A stretch of 64,000 nucleotides of DNA from Saturnia japonica. Taxonomy: Eukaryota > Arthropoda > Insecta > Lepidoptera > Saturniidae. Shown here one piece after another: positions 1 through 7,876 of this stretch; the first letter of the stretch is position 1, and each line of letters opens with the position of its first letter. A program made the position numbers and the translations under genes. The notes under the pieces were generated by a model. It saw only the letters and a list, made by a program, of their open reading frames with translations. It was not told the DNA's origin and made no database searches. The stretch spans positions 1 through 64,000 of the forward strand of contig CM065313.1 in the NCBI GenBank assembly GCA_033032175.1, written 5' to 3'.

Positions 1-388
1 GGAGCAGGTGTAGCAGGTCCGAGCGTATTCCGCTCGCTGTCCATGGGCTCCTGGGAACTATCAACTACAGTCAGCCCTTTCACAGAAGGTGTAGGGGCAG
101 GTGTCACAGACTTCGGCACTGCGCGTTTACGGCTGGAAGCCTTTGACACTGCAGGCCTGGATGAAAGAGCGCTAACGACTTTGTCGGTGGCTAGAGGGGG
201 GCGAACCATCTTGGAAGGTAGGAGACGATCGTCCAGAGCCTCAATGCGGGCGGTGACGACCTCCCCCATCGAGACCCGGAGCGACCGCTCCATCCTGTCC
301 ATGTGGACCCCCATCGCATCCACCACCAACTGCACCAGGGAACCAGGATCACTATCCGACTGCACCTGCGACGACGACGGCACAGGAT
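1..388 (-). pseudogene. Fragment of R1-clade (TRAS/SART-type) retrotransposon ORF1 (Gag)
   Basis: Read on the minus strand, this stretch encodes a Gag-like segment with the motif EALDDRLLPSKMVRPPLATDK. It lines up with EALEDRLLPERQLRPPLAADR in the Gag at 5037-6401 and VLEDRLVPVTRPRPPLAADK in the Gag at 8632-9714. It has no start, no zinc knuckles and no end, and it runs off the left edge of the window. To its right it is joined directly to a reverse transcriptase fragment that belongs far downstream in an intact element, so the left edge is a mosaic. The family assignment is firm; the exact junction near 390-410 is approximate. Confidence 0.7.
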
Positions 389-410
389 GAACCTCCACCC
401 TGCCACGCCA

Positions 411-593
411 CATTTAGTCCCAGACGCCGGATCCGACCGACGACGTGTGCCACCCCAGCGGTTGCCAATATCGCGGCTTCGCGATGCGACTTAGCTCTCG
501 ACGTGACCAGTGTGTCGTCGGCATAACACACGACACTGAGGCCACGGAGGAGCGCACCGCGCAACACCCAGTCATGTTTACCCGGTCTCAACC
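411..593 (-). pseudogene. Reverse transcriptase fragment of a TRAS/SART-type element
   Basis: Bases from about 411 to 577 are nearly the same as 2930-3090 in the larger element. On the minus strand they encode DWVLRGALLRGLSVVCYADD, which includes the YADD catalytic motif, followed by the same downstream residues. The fragment's 5' side on the minus strand ends in a short GAGACCGGGT stretch next to GGTT, which touches the poly-A tail of the next element. That short stretch recurs at 1485-1494. Confidence 0.75.
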
Positions 594-1494
594 TTTTTTT
601 TTTTTTTTTTTTTTTTTTTCTCAGTTTGGGAAAACCCATCATGGGTACCTGCCCGCCGCGGAGGACAGCAGACGGGTTATGTGGGACTGTACCCACTAAA
701 AACCCAAACATCGCCTCCGGAGCGCTTGGCGTCGGGGGCACAGGAATCGCTTGCGCATTACCTCTGTGCCCACCGACAAGCGCTGCCCCCCCGAAGAGAG
801 GCTCTCCCCACTGGGACGCCCATCACCGACCGCAGCCCCAGCCTCCGTTCAATTTTTTCACGAGGTTTTATTCCTCGGTGATTTTTTAAGGTTTTCTTCC
901 TCCGGGTTCAGGCCCACACGTCCACCAGAACCCGACGCCTGGTGATTTTTTAACGAGGTTGTCTTCCTCGGTGATTTTTTAACGAGGTTTTCTTCCTCCA
1001 GGCTCCGGCCCCGCAGGACCAGAACCCCGCCCTTGTGATTTTTTAAAGAGGTTGTCTTCCTCTCAATTTTTTAGCGAGGTTTTCTTCCTCACGGTCGCAG
1101 AGGACAGGGAGAGCGGCACAACGAAACACCGACACGCCTCTTCCCCAGCGACCCCACCGCGTCCGCCATCTTTTAGCGACGGTGGCGACCCCGTCGAGGC
1201 CGCGGAAGGTAGGGTGAGCGGCACAACGAAACACCGACACACCTCTCCTGCCGCGGCCTGTCTCCTTCAGCCGCGGTGCCTCCCATACGACACCGCGGCT
1301 CGCCTCAGCGGCGGTGGCGCCCATACACCACCGCAACCTACTGTTGGCCGCTTCGTCTGGGCTCTTATGCCCAAAGCCCTGACTAGCAGCCTCGCCTGTG
1401 GGTTCCTCTTGGCTTCACCGTGGGGGACCAAGCCACGGTTACTAAGCCCCCCCGCCACGACAAGGCGGGAACCCGCCGGGGGGGACCCGGTCTC
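594..1494 (-). mobile_element. Element 1: 5'-truncated telomere-type non-LTR retrotransposon, 3' UTR only
   Basis: A 26-base poly-T at 594-619 is the poly(A) tail seen in reverse. The body to 1494 has no credible coding sequence. Its first 90 bases resemble the 3' ends of the three elements to the right, with a GGGTTTTCCC-type block and an ACTAAAA block, so it is an R1-clade 3' UTR. On its right the minus strand continues into (TTAGG)n at 1495-1513, giving a junction GGTT|GAGACC. It contains two kinds of internal repeat, annotated separately. It is probably a dead-end truncated copy, although 3' UTRs of telomeric elements can be long. Confidence 0.75.
855..1092. repeat. Degenerate tandem repeats in element 1 (GATTTTTTAACGAGGTTTTC-like unit)
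   Basis: A unit of about 26 bases, a run of T followed by AACGAGGTT, a pyrimidine run and CCTC, occurs about six or seven times. Some copies adjoin and others are separated by 40-50 bases of GC-rich sequence. A second repeat, GCGGCACAACGAAACACCGA, occurs twice, near 1112 and 1217. Confidence 0.75.
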
Positions 1495-1511
1495 AACCTA
1501 ACCTAACCTAA

Positions 1512-1513
<2 letters not shown>
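1495..1513. repeat. Telomeric repeat tract (CCTAA)n
   Basis: AACCTAACCTAACCTAACC, just under four copies of the insect telomere unit, lies between the 5' end of element 1 and the poly-T of element 2. The poly-T starts directly after CC, so the element joined the C-rich strand between C and T. That is the junction described for TRAS-type elements. Confidence 0.92.
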
Positions 1514-1548
<35 letters not shown>

Positions 1549-1574
1549 TGTACGTGGGGAAATCCTGCATGGAT

Positions 1575-1604
1575 CCCCTCCCGAGCCGGGCAGCTCGAGA
1601 GGGG
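1575..1604 (-). promoter_or_regulatory. 3' UTR hairpin of element 2
   Basis: An inverted repeat in the 3' UTR (CCCCTC, CGAG, then CTCG, GAGGGG with an 8-base loop) lies about 30 bases from the poly(A). Counterparts sit at the same place in element 3 (6456-6484) and element 4 (7593-7614, stem CACTCG/CGAGTG). The location fits a structure recognised by the reverse transcriptase at target-primed reverse transcription. That role is inferred. Confidence 0.55.
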
Positions 1605-1876
1605 TAGGTCAGACTCTTACTGACTAAAACCCCACGGTGTTCCTCTTTCACCCATTTGGCCGGGGAGTACGGACAGTTTGCGCATTACTTCTACTCGCCC
1701 GACGGGTGTAGGCCCCTCATATGGGGCCCTCTTCAGCGGTCTGAGGGGTCGAGGTGTGTGACACCCTCCGACGAACCTACGAGGGGCGCATCGAACACTG
1801 ATGCGCCTCGCCTCGGGCCTGTGCATTGGCTGCAAGGGCGAAGGACGTGCCCGCGTCCGACACCCGCAGGCCGTTT

Positions 1877-4500
1877 TTACGGCGGCAGGAGGTCATTCCT
1901 GACCCTACGCCGCCGGGTTCGTCGACCGCGGGAGTGGAGCTCTGACGTCTGCTCCCTCTCCCTCTCCGCCGCCTCCTTTGCGAGCATGACGTCCTCGCAG
2001 AATGAGGCGACGGAGTTCCACCCGCTCTCACTCGCAACCATGGACGAAACGACGGTCGGGAGTGAGAGATCGGGCCCTATAGCCGCGATGAGGTCGCGGC
2101 GTGACGAGTCCCATGCGGGACAGGCGGTCAGTGTGTGCTGCGCGTTATCGACCTCGCAGCCACAATGATGGCACCCAGTTGTTGGCTCTCGGCCTATACG
2201 ACACAGGTAACTCCCGAAACATCCGTGTCCCGAGAGCACCTGCGTCAGCCGGAAGGTTAGGGTGCCGTGCCGCCTCCGTACCCACGCCGTCAAATGAGGC
2301 CTCACGGCCTCGACGGTCGTCACGCCGGCGCTGGGGTGCTCCAGTCGTCGGTCCCACTCCGCCATGACTATGATGTGGTGGAGCTCTGCCCTCCGCGCCT
2401 CGATCTCACGAGGCGCAGGTCGTATTCCTCTCTCCAACGCCTCCCCGCGCCACCTGTAGAGCGACGCGAGGGCTTCCGCCTCCAGATCCCATGGCGGAGA
2501 TCCGGCCAGTAGGGAGGCTGCCTCGAAGGAGATCGTGCGATATCCCCGGGCTGCTCTGACGGCCATCGCTCTCTGCGGCTTGCGCAGAGCGGTGATATTA
2601 CGGGCCGCCAGGTTCTCAGCCCACACCGGGGCCCCGTAAAGGGCCATGGACCGCACGATCCCCATGTAGAGCCTTCGGCACGCGGAATTTGGACCCCCCA
2701 GGTTGGGCAACAGCCGCGCTAACGCGGCCGCAGCGCCCATAAGACGGGGGGTCAGCTGCCTGAAGTGCTCTACAAAGTCCCATCGGCTATCCAGAACGAG
2801 TCCAAGATATTTCATATTGGACTGGATGCCGATTGGGACGCCTCCCACGATGATCTGGGACCCTCTCGGTGGCGCATTCAGAGGCCCATGGAAACACAGA
2901 GCCTCAGATTTTTGCAGCGCCACTTTTAGTCCCAGACGCCGAATCCGACCGACGACGTGTGCCACCCCAGCTGTTACCAATATCGCGGCTTCGCGGTGCG
3001 ACTTAGCTCTCGACGTGACCAGTGTGTCGTCGGCATAACATACGACACTGAGGCCACGGAGGAGCGCACCGCGCAACACCCAGTCGTATCCGATGTTCCA
3101 GAGAAGAGGGCCCAAAACTGACCCTTGGGGAACACCGGATACGACGTCTCGCCGACACATTCCACTCCGACCCGGGAAGACTACATACCTCTCGGAGAGG
3201 TACGCCCCGACTATGCGGCGGAGGTAGGACGGCACTCCGTGAAATCGGAGCGCCTCTCTAATTGTGGCCCAGGGCAAGGTGTTAAAGGCATTTGCGATGT
3301 CTAAAGACACCGCTATCACCACCTCGCCCCGAGCAATGGCCTCCTCCGCCAGACTCCTCACTTGCGCGATCGCGTCAATCGTGGAGCGCCCTCTGCGGAA
3401 ACCGAACTGGTTCGACGCCAAATCCGGCCCCACGTGCGTTAAATGGCCGACGAGGCGGTTTGCAATCACTCTCTCGAAGAGTTTGCCCACCTCGTCGAGC
3501 AGCACAATGGGGCGGTACGCGGACGGCGAGTCCGCCGGGCGCCCCGGCTTTTGGAGCAGGACTAGACGGCCGGTTTTCCACTTCGACGGAAACCGGCCCT
3601 GCTCCAGACACACGCTGAGGAGTCCCAATAGTCGGGGCTCGAGGACCTCTTGGGCCAGGACCCACGCTCGACCAGGCAGGCCGTCGGGCCCTGGGGCGGT
3701 GTTTTTGGCCGCGAGGCGTTTCACCGCCGCCCTCAATTCTTCCCGGGTCACGTCGGGCACGTCGTCTCGGTCCACGTCGGGCTCGGCCGCGGGCGGAGCC
3801 ATGTGGGGAGGTGAAAACTCCTCCCTGGAGGGAAACAGAGCGCTCACCACCTCCTCGAGGAACTCTGACTGGAGACTCTGGGTAACCGGGGGGGCCCATT
3901 GGCGAAGTTTGCCGCGTACCATCCTGTACGGGCGGCCCCACGGATCCCGATTGAGCGTCTCCAGGAATTCCTCTCTGGCCAGAGCTTTTGCGCGCTCAAT
4001 GGCCCGTCGGAGGGTGAGCTTAGCTGCTCTGTAACCCTCATGCAGCTCCGCCTCTCCGGGGCTTGCGACCTGCGAATGACGTCGTCTGCGCCTTATCCTG
4101 GTGTACTGGCGGCGCGCTGCTACGCAAAGTGCGCGCAGCTGCGCGATTTCAGCGTTCCACCAGTACACCTGGCGCTTAGCTGGACGACGCCCAACTCTCG
4201 GCATCGCCGCGTCACACATATGCGACACGGCGGCTCGCAGTCGCTCCGCCCCATCTTCGACATCGGCAGGCCTCTCGGGTGTTCCATCCATCACCCAGGC
4301 TTGCACGATGGCAGCCTCGAGGAACACCTCGCGATCGAGGCGTCCCAGAGCCCAACGTGGACTGTCCTCTTCCAGGGCTCTCGGGACCGGTCGTCCCGTG
4401 GTCTGAGCGGACACTTCGAATTGTATGTATAGATGGTCCGAAAGTGTCTCTACCCCCTCCAGGACTCTCCAGTCCCGAACACGGCGTGCTATTGCAGGCT
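1877..4500 (-). pseudogene. Element 2 ORF2, reverse transcriptase and zinc-finger part (frameshifted from endonuclease)
   Basis: This long open frame of at least 845 codons ends at TAA (1877-1879). It shows the R1-clade reverse transcriptase blocks in order: NTAPGPDGLPGRAW, RPIVLLDEVGKLFERVIANRL, QFGFRRGRSTIDA, SLDIANAFNTLPW, GVPQGSVLGPLLWN and CYADDTLV (YADD at 3026-3037). The C-terminus carries a CCHC finger, CHHCGCEVDNAQHTLTAC. The frame is open upstream to about 4498 and meets the endonuclease frame there after a one-base shift, so ORF2 is a single gene broken once. The protein would make cDNA of the element at telomeric nicks in the nucleus. Apart from that one lesion the domain looks intact. 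Confidence 0.9.
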
Positions 4501-5034
4501 AGCGAACGATATGTCCACTATGGATTCGCCCTGCGGTCGCACGCACGTGTTTATGGAGCCCCTGTTAAGGACGAGTAGGCCTGATGTTACGGCCCACTCT
4601 TCCAGCGCCTCACCCCTATTATCCGTGGATGGGGAACCCCAAGCCGTAGATTTGGCGTTGAAGTCCCCGAGGACTAGGACGGGGTGAGGGTGGCTGCCCG
4701 AGACGACAGTGACCAACTCCACCAAGAAAGCCTCAAATTCGGCGAGACTCCACCGAGGGGGTGCGTACACCCCCACCACCACAATGTCACCGAGACGCGC
4801 CGCCACGTATCCCTGGCCCTCCTTGATGTTAGCGAAGGGTGGGGAGCCAGTGGCGGGCTGGGAAATAATGGCAACCGAGCCATCTCGATCCCCCGCCCAG
4901 TTATCTCGGGGCGGCACAAAGTATGGCTCGGCTATCACGGCGACGCTGATTGACCACTGTGCCATGCTTTGGACTAGCAGGTCCTGCGCACTGGCACAGT
5001 GGTTCAGATTCCCTTGGAGAATACGAATAGACAT
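4489..5034 (-). pseudogene. Element 2 ORF2, apurinic-like endonuclease domain (truncated by frameshift)
   Basis: The frame starts at ATG (5032-5034) with MSIRILQGNLNHCASAQDLL, the characteristic R1-clade start. It continues with VAVIAEPYFVP, DRDGSVAI, VLVLGDFNAKSTAWGS and VDISFAS, so the N, E and GDFNAK metal-site motifs are present. It then hits TAG at 4489. Skipping one base at about 4498 continues into ARRVRDWRVLEGVETLSDHL, which supplies the catalytic SDH and the reverse transcriptase frame. This family's endonuclease nicks the telomeric repeat. Translation may be coupled to ORF1: its stop lies only two bases upstream of the ATG. Confidence 0.88.
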
Positions 5035-5036
5035 TA

Positions 5037-6401
5037 TTAATTGGCTTCTTCCATCTCCTCCGTCTGGACCGTCGTCGGCGCTTTAGGAACAGCCGACGAG
5101 GTCAGGGGCTGTGTCGGGGCTTTTCCCCTCTTCCCCCTCCTTCTTTTCTTGGGTGGCGACGACGCAACGCATGTCTTGCCGCCCACCCGGTGCCCAGCAG
5201 GTTTACCCGCACCTGCACATATTAAACAATGCGGGTCCGCTGTACAGCCTGCCGCCTTATGGCCGGGTTGACTGCAGCGATAGCAGAGTGCACTGCAGTC
5301 AACTTCTGAGGAGCATTTTGCCCCCAGATGACCGGCCTGAAGGCAGCGGAAACACCTCTGTGAGCGGGGCTGCAAGACTTTTACTCGCGCCGACACCCAA
5401 CCCACCAATAGCTTACGGCCGTAGCCGAGTTTTTTGGCCACCGTCACTGGGCACGAAACCACGGCCGTTCCAGCCCCATCAAAGCTGGGGCGTGGATCAG
5501 TTGCCTTAACGTGCTCTGGGGGGCATTCCCCAGCACGTGCAACGGCGGCAATTAGCTTCTCCACTGTAACGGAGTCATCAAGGCCTGAGATGCGCACGTC
5601 TGCACACCTCATCGGCCTGGTTACTCGTATATCCTCAGCTGGAAAGGACGCCCTAATTTTTTCTGCAAGGGCGTCTGCTTGCAGACCACTCGTGGCACCT
5701 GGAACCTCTAAGAGGGCAGCCCCTGTTGCCGCCCTTCTATAGTTGACGCCCTCAATGCCTAGAGCGCCAAGGTCGACCTGCTCCCATGTTTTCGTTAGCA
5801 CCTCCCTGTAGGTGATGCCCCTCTTCGCAGCCTCAGGTTTAAGGGTTATAACCACCGCAGTGGATTTGGAGGTGCGAAGTTTGGGGGCTCTGTTCCTTTT
5901 TGGAGGTGCTTTTGTAGCCGCCTTTTTCTTATTCTTCTTTGTGGCCTTACCCCCCTTACCTACTAACACCCACTCCCCTTGAGTGGGTTTAGGAGTGGCC
6001 ACCTTCTCGCTGTAGGAAGCTTGAGGGGCGGGTGTAGTCGTCGACTTGGAACCGGCTTTCCCCGCTTTTTCTCTGCCATTCTTCTCAGCTGCTTGCCGGG
6101 ATTCAGGCTGCCGCGGAGGACCACTTTTAGGTGCTCTCGTTTTCGCAATCTGCGCAGCCTTTCTATCCGCCGCCAATGGAGGGCGGAGTTGTCTTTCTGG
6201 GAGAAGCCTATCCTCCAAGGCCTCGAAGCGAGCACTCATTATGTTGAGTATGCGCTCGAACTTCTGGTCAATGTCAGAATTCTCGCTCCGAGGCCTCCCT
6301 GGCAACGGCGGAAACTCCTCCCTCCTCCTTGGAGCCGGAGAAGTTGAAGGGTCCAGTCCTGTCTCTGTCGCTGTGACTAGAGAGACTTCAGCTCCTGGCA
6401 A
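5037..6401 (-). pseudogene. Element 2 ORF1, Gag-like nucleic-acid-binding protein (5'-truncated)
   Basis: There are 454 open codons. An N-terminal part with EALEDRLLPERQLRPPLAAD is followed by a basic, lysine-rich stretch. A conserved R1-type Gag domain follows (VITLKPEAAKRGITYREVL, then ADVRISGLDDSVTVEKLIAA), then three zinc knuckles: CFRCLQAGHLGAKC, CYRCSQPGHKAAGC and a third CLICAGAGKPAGHRVGGKTC. A basic tail (PKKRRRGKRGK) could be a nuclear signal. No ATG is present at the 5' end, where the frame begins at a TTG directly against the poly-T of element 3, so the true N-terminus is lost. In SART/TRAS elements this protein packages element RNA and takes it to telomeres. Confidence 0.9.
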
Positions 6402-6403
6402 CC

Positions 6404-7528
6404 TTTTTTTTTTTTTTTTTTTTTTTTTTATCGTGGGGAAATCCTACATGGATCCGCCTCCCGAGCCGGGCAGCTCGAGAGGGGTATGTCAGACTCTTAC
6501 TGACTAAAACCCCACGGTGTTCTCCACACACCTATGTGGCCGGGGAGCAGGAACTGCAAGCAAAAACTTCCACTCAACCCGGCAGGTGTCAGCCCCTCAT
6601 GAGGGGCCCCTTCCTTCGGTCTGAGGGGTCGGATGATTGGACACCCTCTGACGAACCGTCGAGGGGCGCATCGAACACAGATGCGCCTCGCCTCGGGCCT
6701 GTACACTAACTGCAAGGGCGAAGGATGTGCCCGCGTCCAACGCCCGCAGGCCTTATTTACGGCGGCTGTAGGCCAGGGTCGTGCGCCTTTCCTCTTCGGG
6801 CTGTGTTGACTTTGAAGGGAGGAGTATCCACTCCGTTCCCACTAGTCACATCAACCAGACGCGGCCGCTTCCTGTTATCAAACGCCAAAGGCGTTGTGCT
6901 ACCAGCGCTGTCAGCAATATCCCAGTGCTTGACCGCAAAAGAGTCAAGCTCCGCTTTCTTCTCCAGAACAACACGTGGAGAATCAGTTGTCCGTATTGGG
7001 GTTGCCAATGTCTTCGTTTGTTGGATATCATGTGTCCTTGTGCTCGCCATGGTCGTTGTTTGTATTTTCGAACTGCGCAAAACTCTGCCCCCCCCAGAAA
7101 ACGCGGGGCAGCCCGAGCTATGCTCGGGGAGGGATTCTCCAGCTCTTGAGGAGCTGGTACCCTCCTGGGGTAGTTCTTTTTTTAATTTTGCACCTTCCAT
7201 CTTAGCTACGGATCTACGTCAAGTTTGCGGTACGCCTGCCGGGACCGGTATAAAAGCTACCGATCCCGCCAGCCGCTGTCCGGAACTGGGCCCTTGGGGC
7301 TCAAAACTGAGCCCTCATCGGCCCCAGCCCGGTACTGGGTGCGCCGCGCACATGCCACACCCAGGAGCTTTTAACGGCCCTCCAGCCAGCGCCCCTCCAT
7401 GGTCCCCTCTGATAAGCAGAGGGATACCAGGAGGAGCGCGTCAGAAATTAGCCGCCGAACAAACTGGTCGACGTTGCCCGGGGTGCACCACGAGGAGGTT
7501 TCTGACATCGCACCCCAACCCTCCTTCG
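6404..7528 (-). mobile_element. Element 3: internally deleted TRAS/SART-type element (5' UTR + Gag N-terminus + 3' UTR)
   Basis: A 26-base poly-T tail (6404-6429) is followed by a 3' UTR clearly related to that of element 2, sharing the hairpin and the 'TCGGGCCTGT' and 'GCGCATCGAACAC' blocks. Related sequence continues up to the last codons of ORF2 (PP-stop, about 6757-6766). Immediately beyond is the N-terminal Gag region and a leader of about 330 bases that ends in (TTAGG)n at 7529-7540. Most of ORF1 and all of ORF2 are missing. Both outer ends look complete, so this is an internal deletion and not a 5' truncation. Confidence 0.82.
6757..7200 (-). CDS. Fused mini-Gag ORF of element 3 (147 codons)
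   Basis: ATG at 7198-7200 opens 147 codons ending at TAA (6757-6759). A second possible start is MASTRTHD, near 7050. The stretch KVNTARRGKAHDPG matches KVTTAQRGRAHDPG in the Gag of element 4, so the body is Gag N-terminus. The last residues, LQPP-stop, coincide with the end of element 2 ORF2 (LLPP-stop), so the deletion joined the two ORFs in frame and kept the ORF2 stop codon. There are no zinc knuckles. The predicted chain is basic and low in complexity. Whether it is translated or useful is unknown. Confidence 0.6.
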   Translation of the reverse strand: MEGAKLKKELPQEGTSSSRAGESLPEHSSGCPAFSGGGRVLRSSKIQTTTMASTRTHDIQQTKTLATPIRTTDSPRVVLEKKAELDSFAVKHWDIADSAGSTTPLAFDNRKRPRLVDVTSGNGVDTPPFKVNTARRGKAHDPGLQPP

Positions 7529-7540
7529 CCTAACCTAACC
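7529..7540. repeat. Telomeric repeat tract (CCTAA)n
   Basis: CCTAACCTAACC lies between the 5' end of element 3 and the poly-T of element 4. As at 1513/1514, the poly-T begins right after CC. Confidence 0.9.
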
Positions 7541-7592
7541 TTTTTTTTTTTTTTTTTTTTTTTTTTACGTGGAGAAACCCGTCATGGGTACA

Positions 7593-7614
7593 CACTCGCC
7601 CGGAGGGACGAGTG
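7593..7614 (-). promoter_or_regulatory. 3' UTR hairpin of element 4
   Basis: CACTCG and CGAGTG form a six-base stem around a ten-base loop, about 25 bases from the poly(A). It occupies the same position as the hairpins of elements 2 and 3 but has a different stem sequence. Confidence 0.5.
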
Positions 7615-7876
7615 GTTCTGTGAGACTCCTACTCACTAAAACTCCACGGTGTACCATCGGCCGCCATAGTGGGGCGCGCGGGCACTGCGGTTGCAATCGG
7701 CCGCGACGCCCCGGCGGCCGGCCCCAGTCGGGCCCCGGCGCTAAAGGGAGACAGTCTGGTACAACCCCAACTGTCTCCCAGACGGCTGAACCAGTGCAAT
7801 GGGAAGACGGGCCCCCCGACCCGTCTCCCCTTGGTCCAGCAAGGACAGAGGAGAGAGGCCTGTAAGCACCCCCCAC

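Larger units (their letters stand above)
1514..6403 (-). mobile_element. Element 2: near full-length TRAS/SART-type (R1 clade) telomeric retrotransposon
   Basis: On the minus strand the order is a Gag-type ORF1 (5037-6401), ORF2 with endonuclease (4489-5034) and reverse transcriptase plus C-terminal zinc finger (1877 to about 4498), a 3' UTR of about 330 bases and a 34-base poly(A) tail. The tail abuts telomeric repeats. The 5' end stops inside ORF1, right where the tail of element 3 begins (GGCAACC then poly-T), so the 5' UTR and the first Gag codons are missing. ORF2 is broken by one frameshift. This is the only element in the stack with an ORF2. Confidence 0.92.

Noticed and set aside
1043..1501. 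Overlapping open frames in GC-rich DNA on both strands
   Set aside because: They lie in a 3' UTR with internal repeats and have no Gag, endonuclease or RT motif.
3264..4034. 256-codon + strand open frame
   Set aside because: Antisense shadow of the reverse transcriptase, caused by GC-rich codon use.
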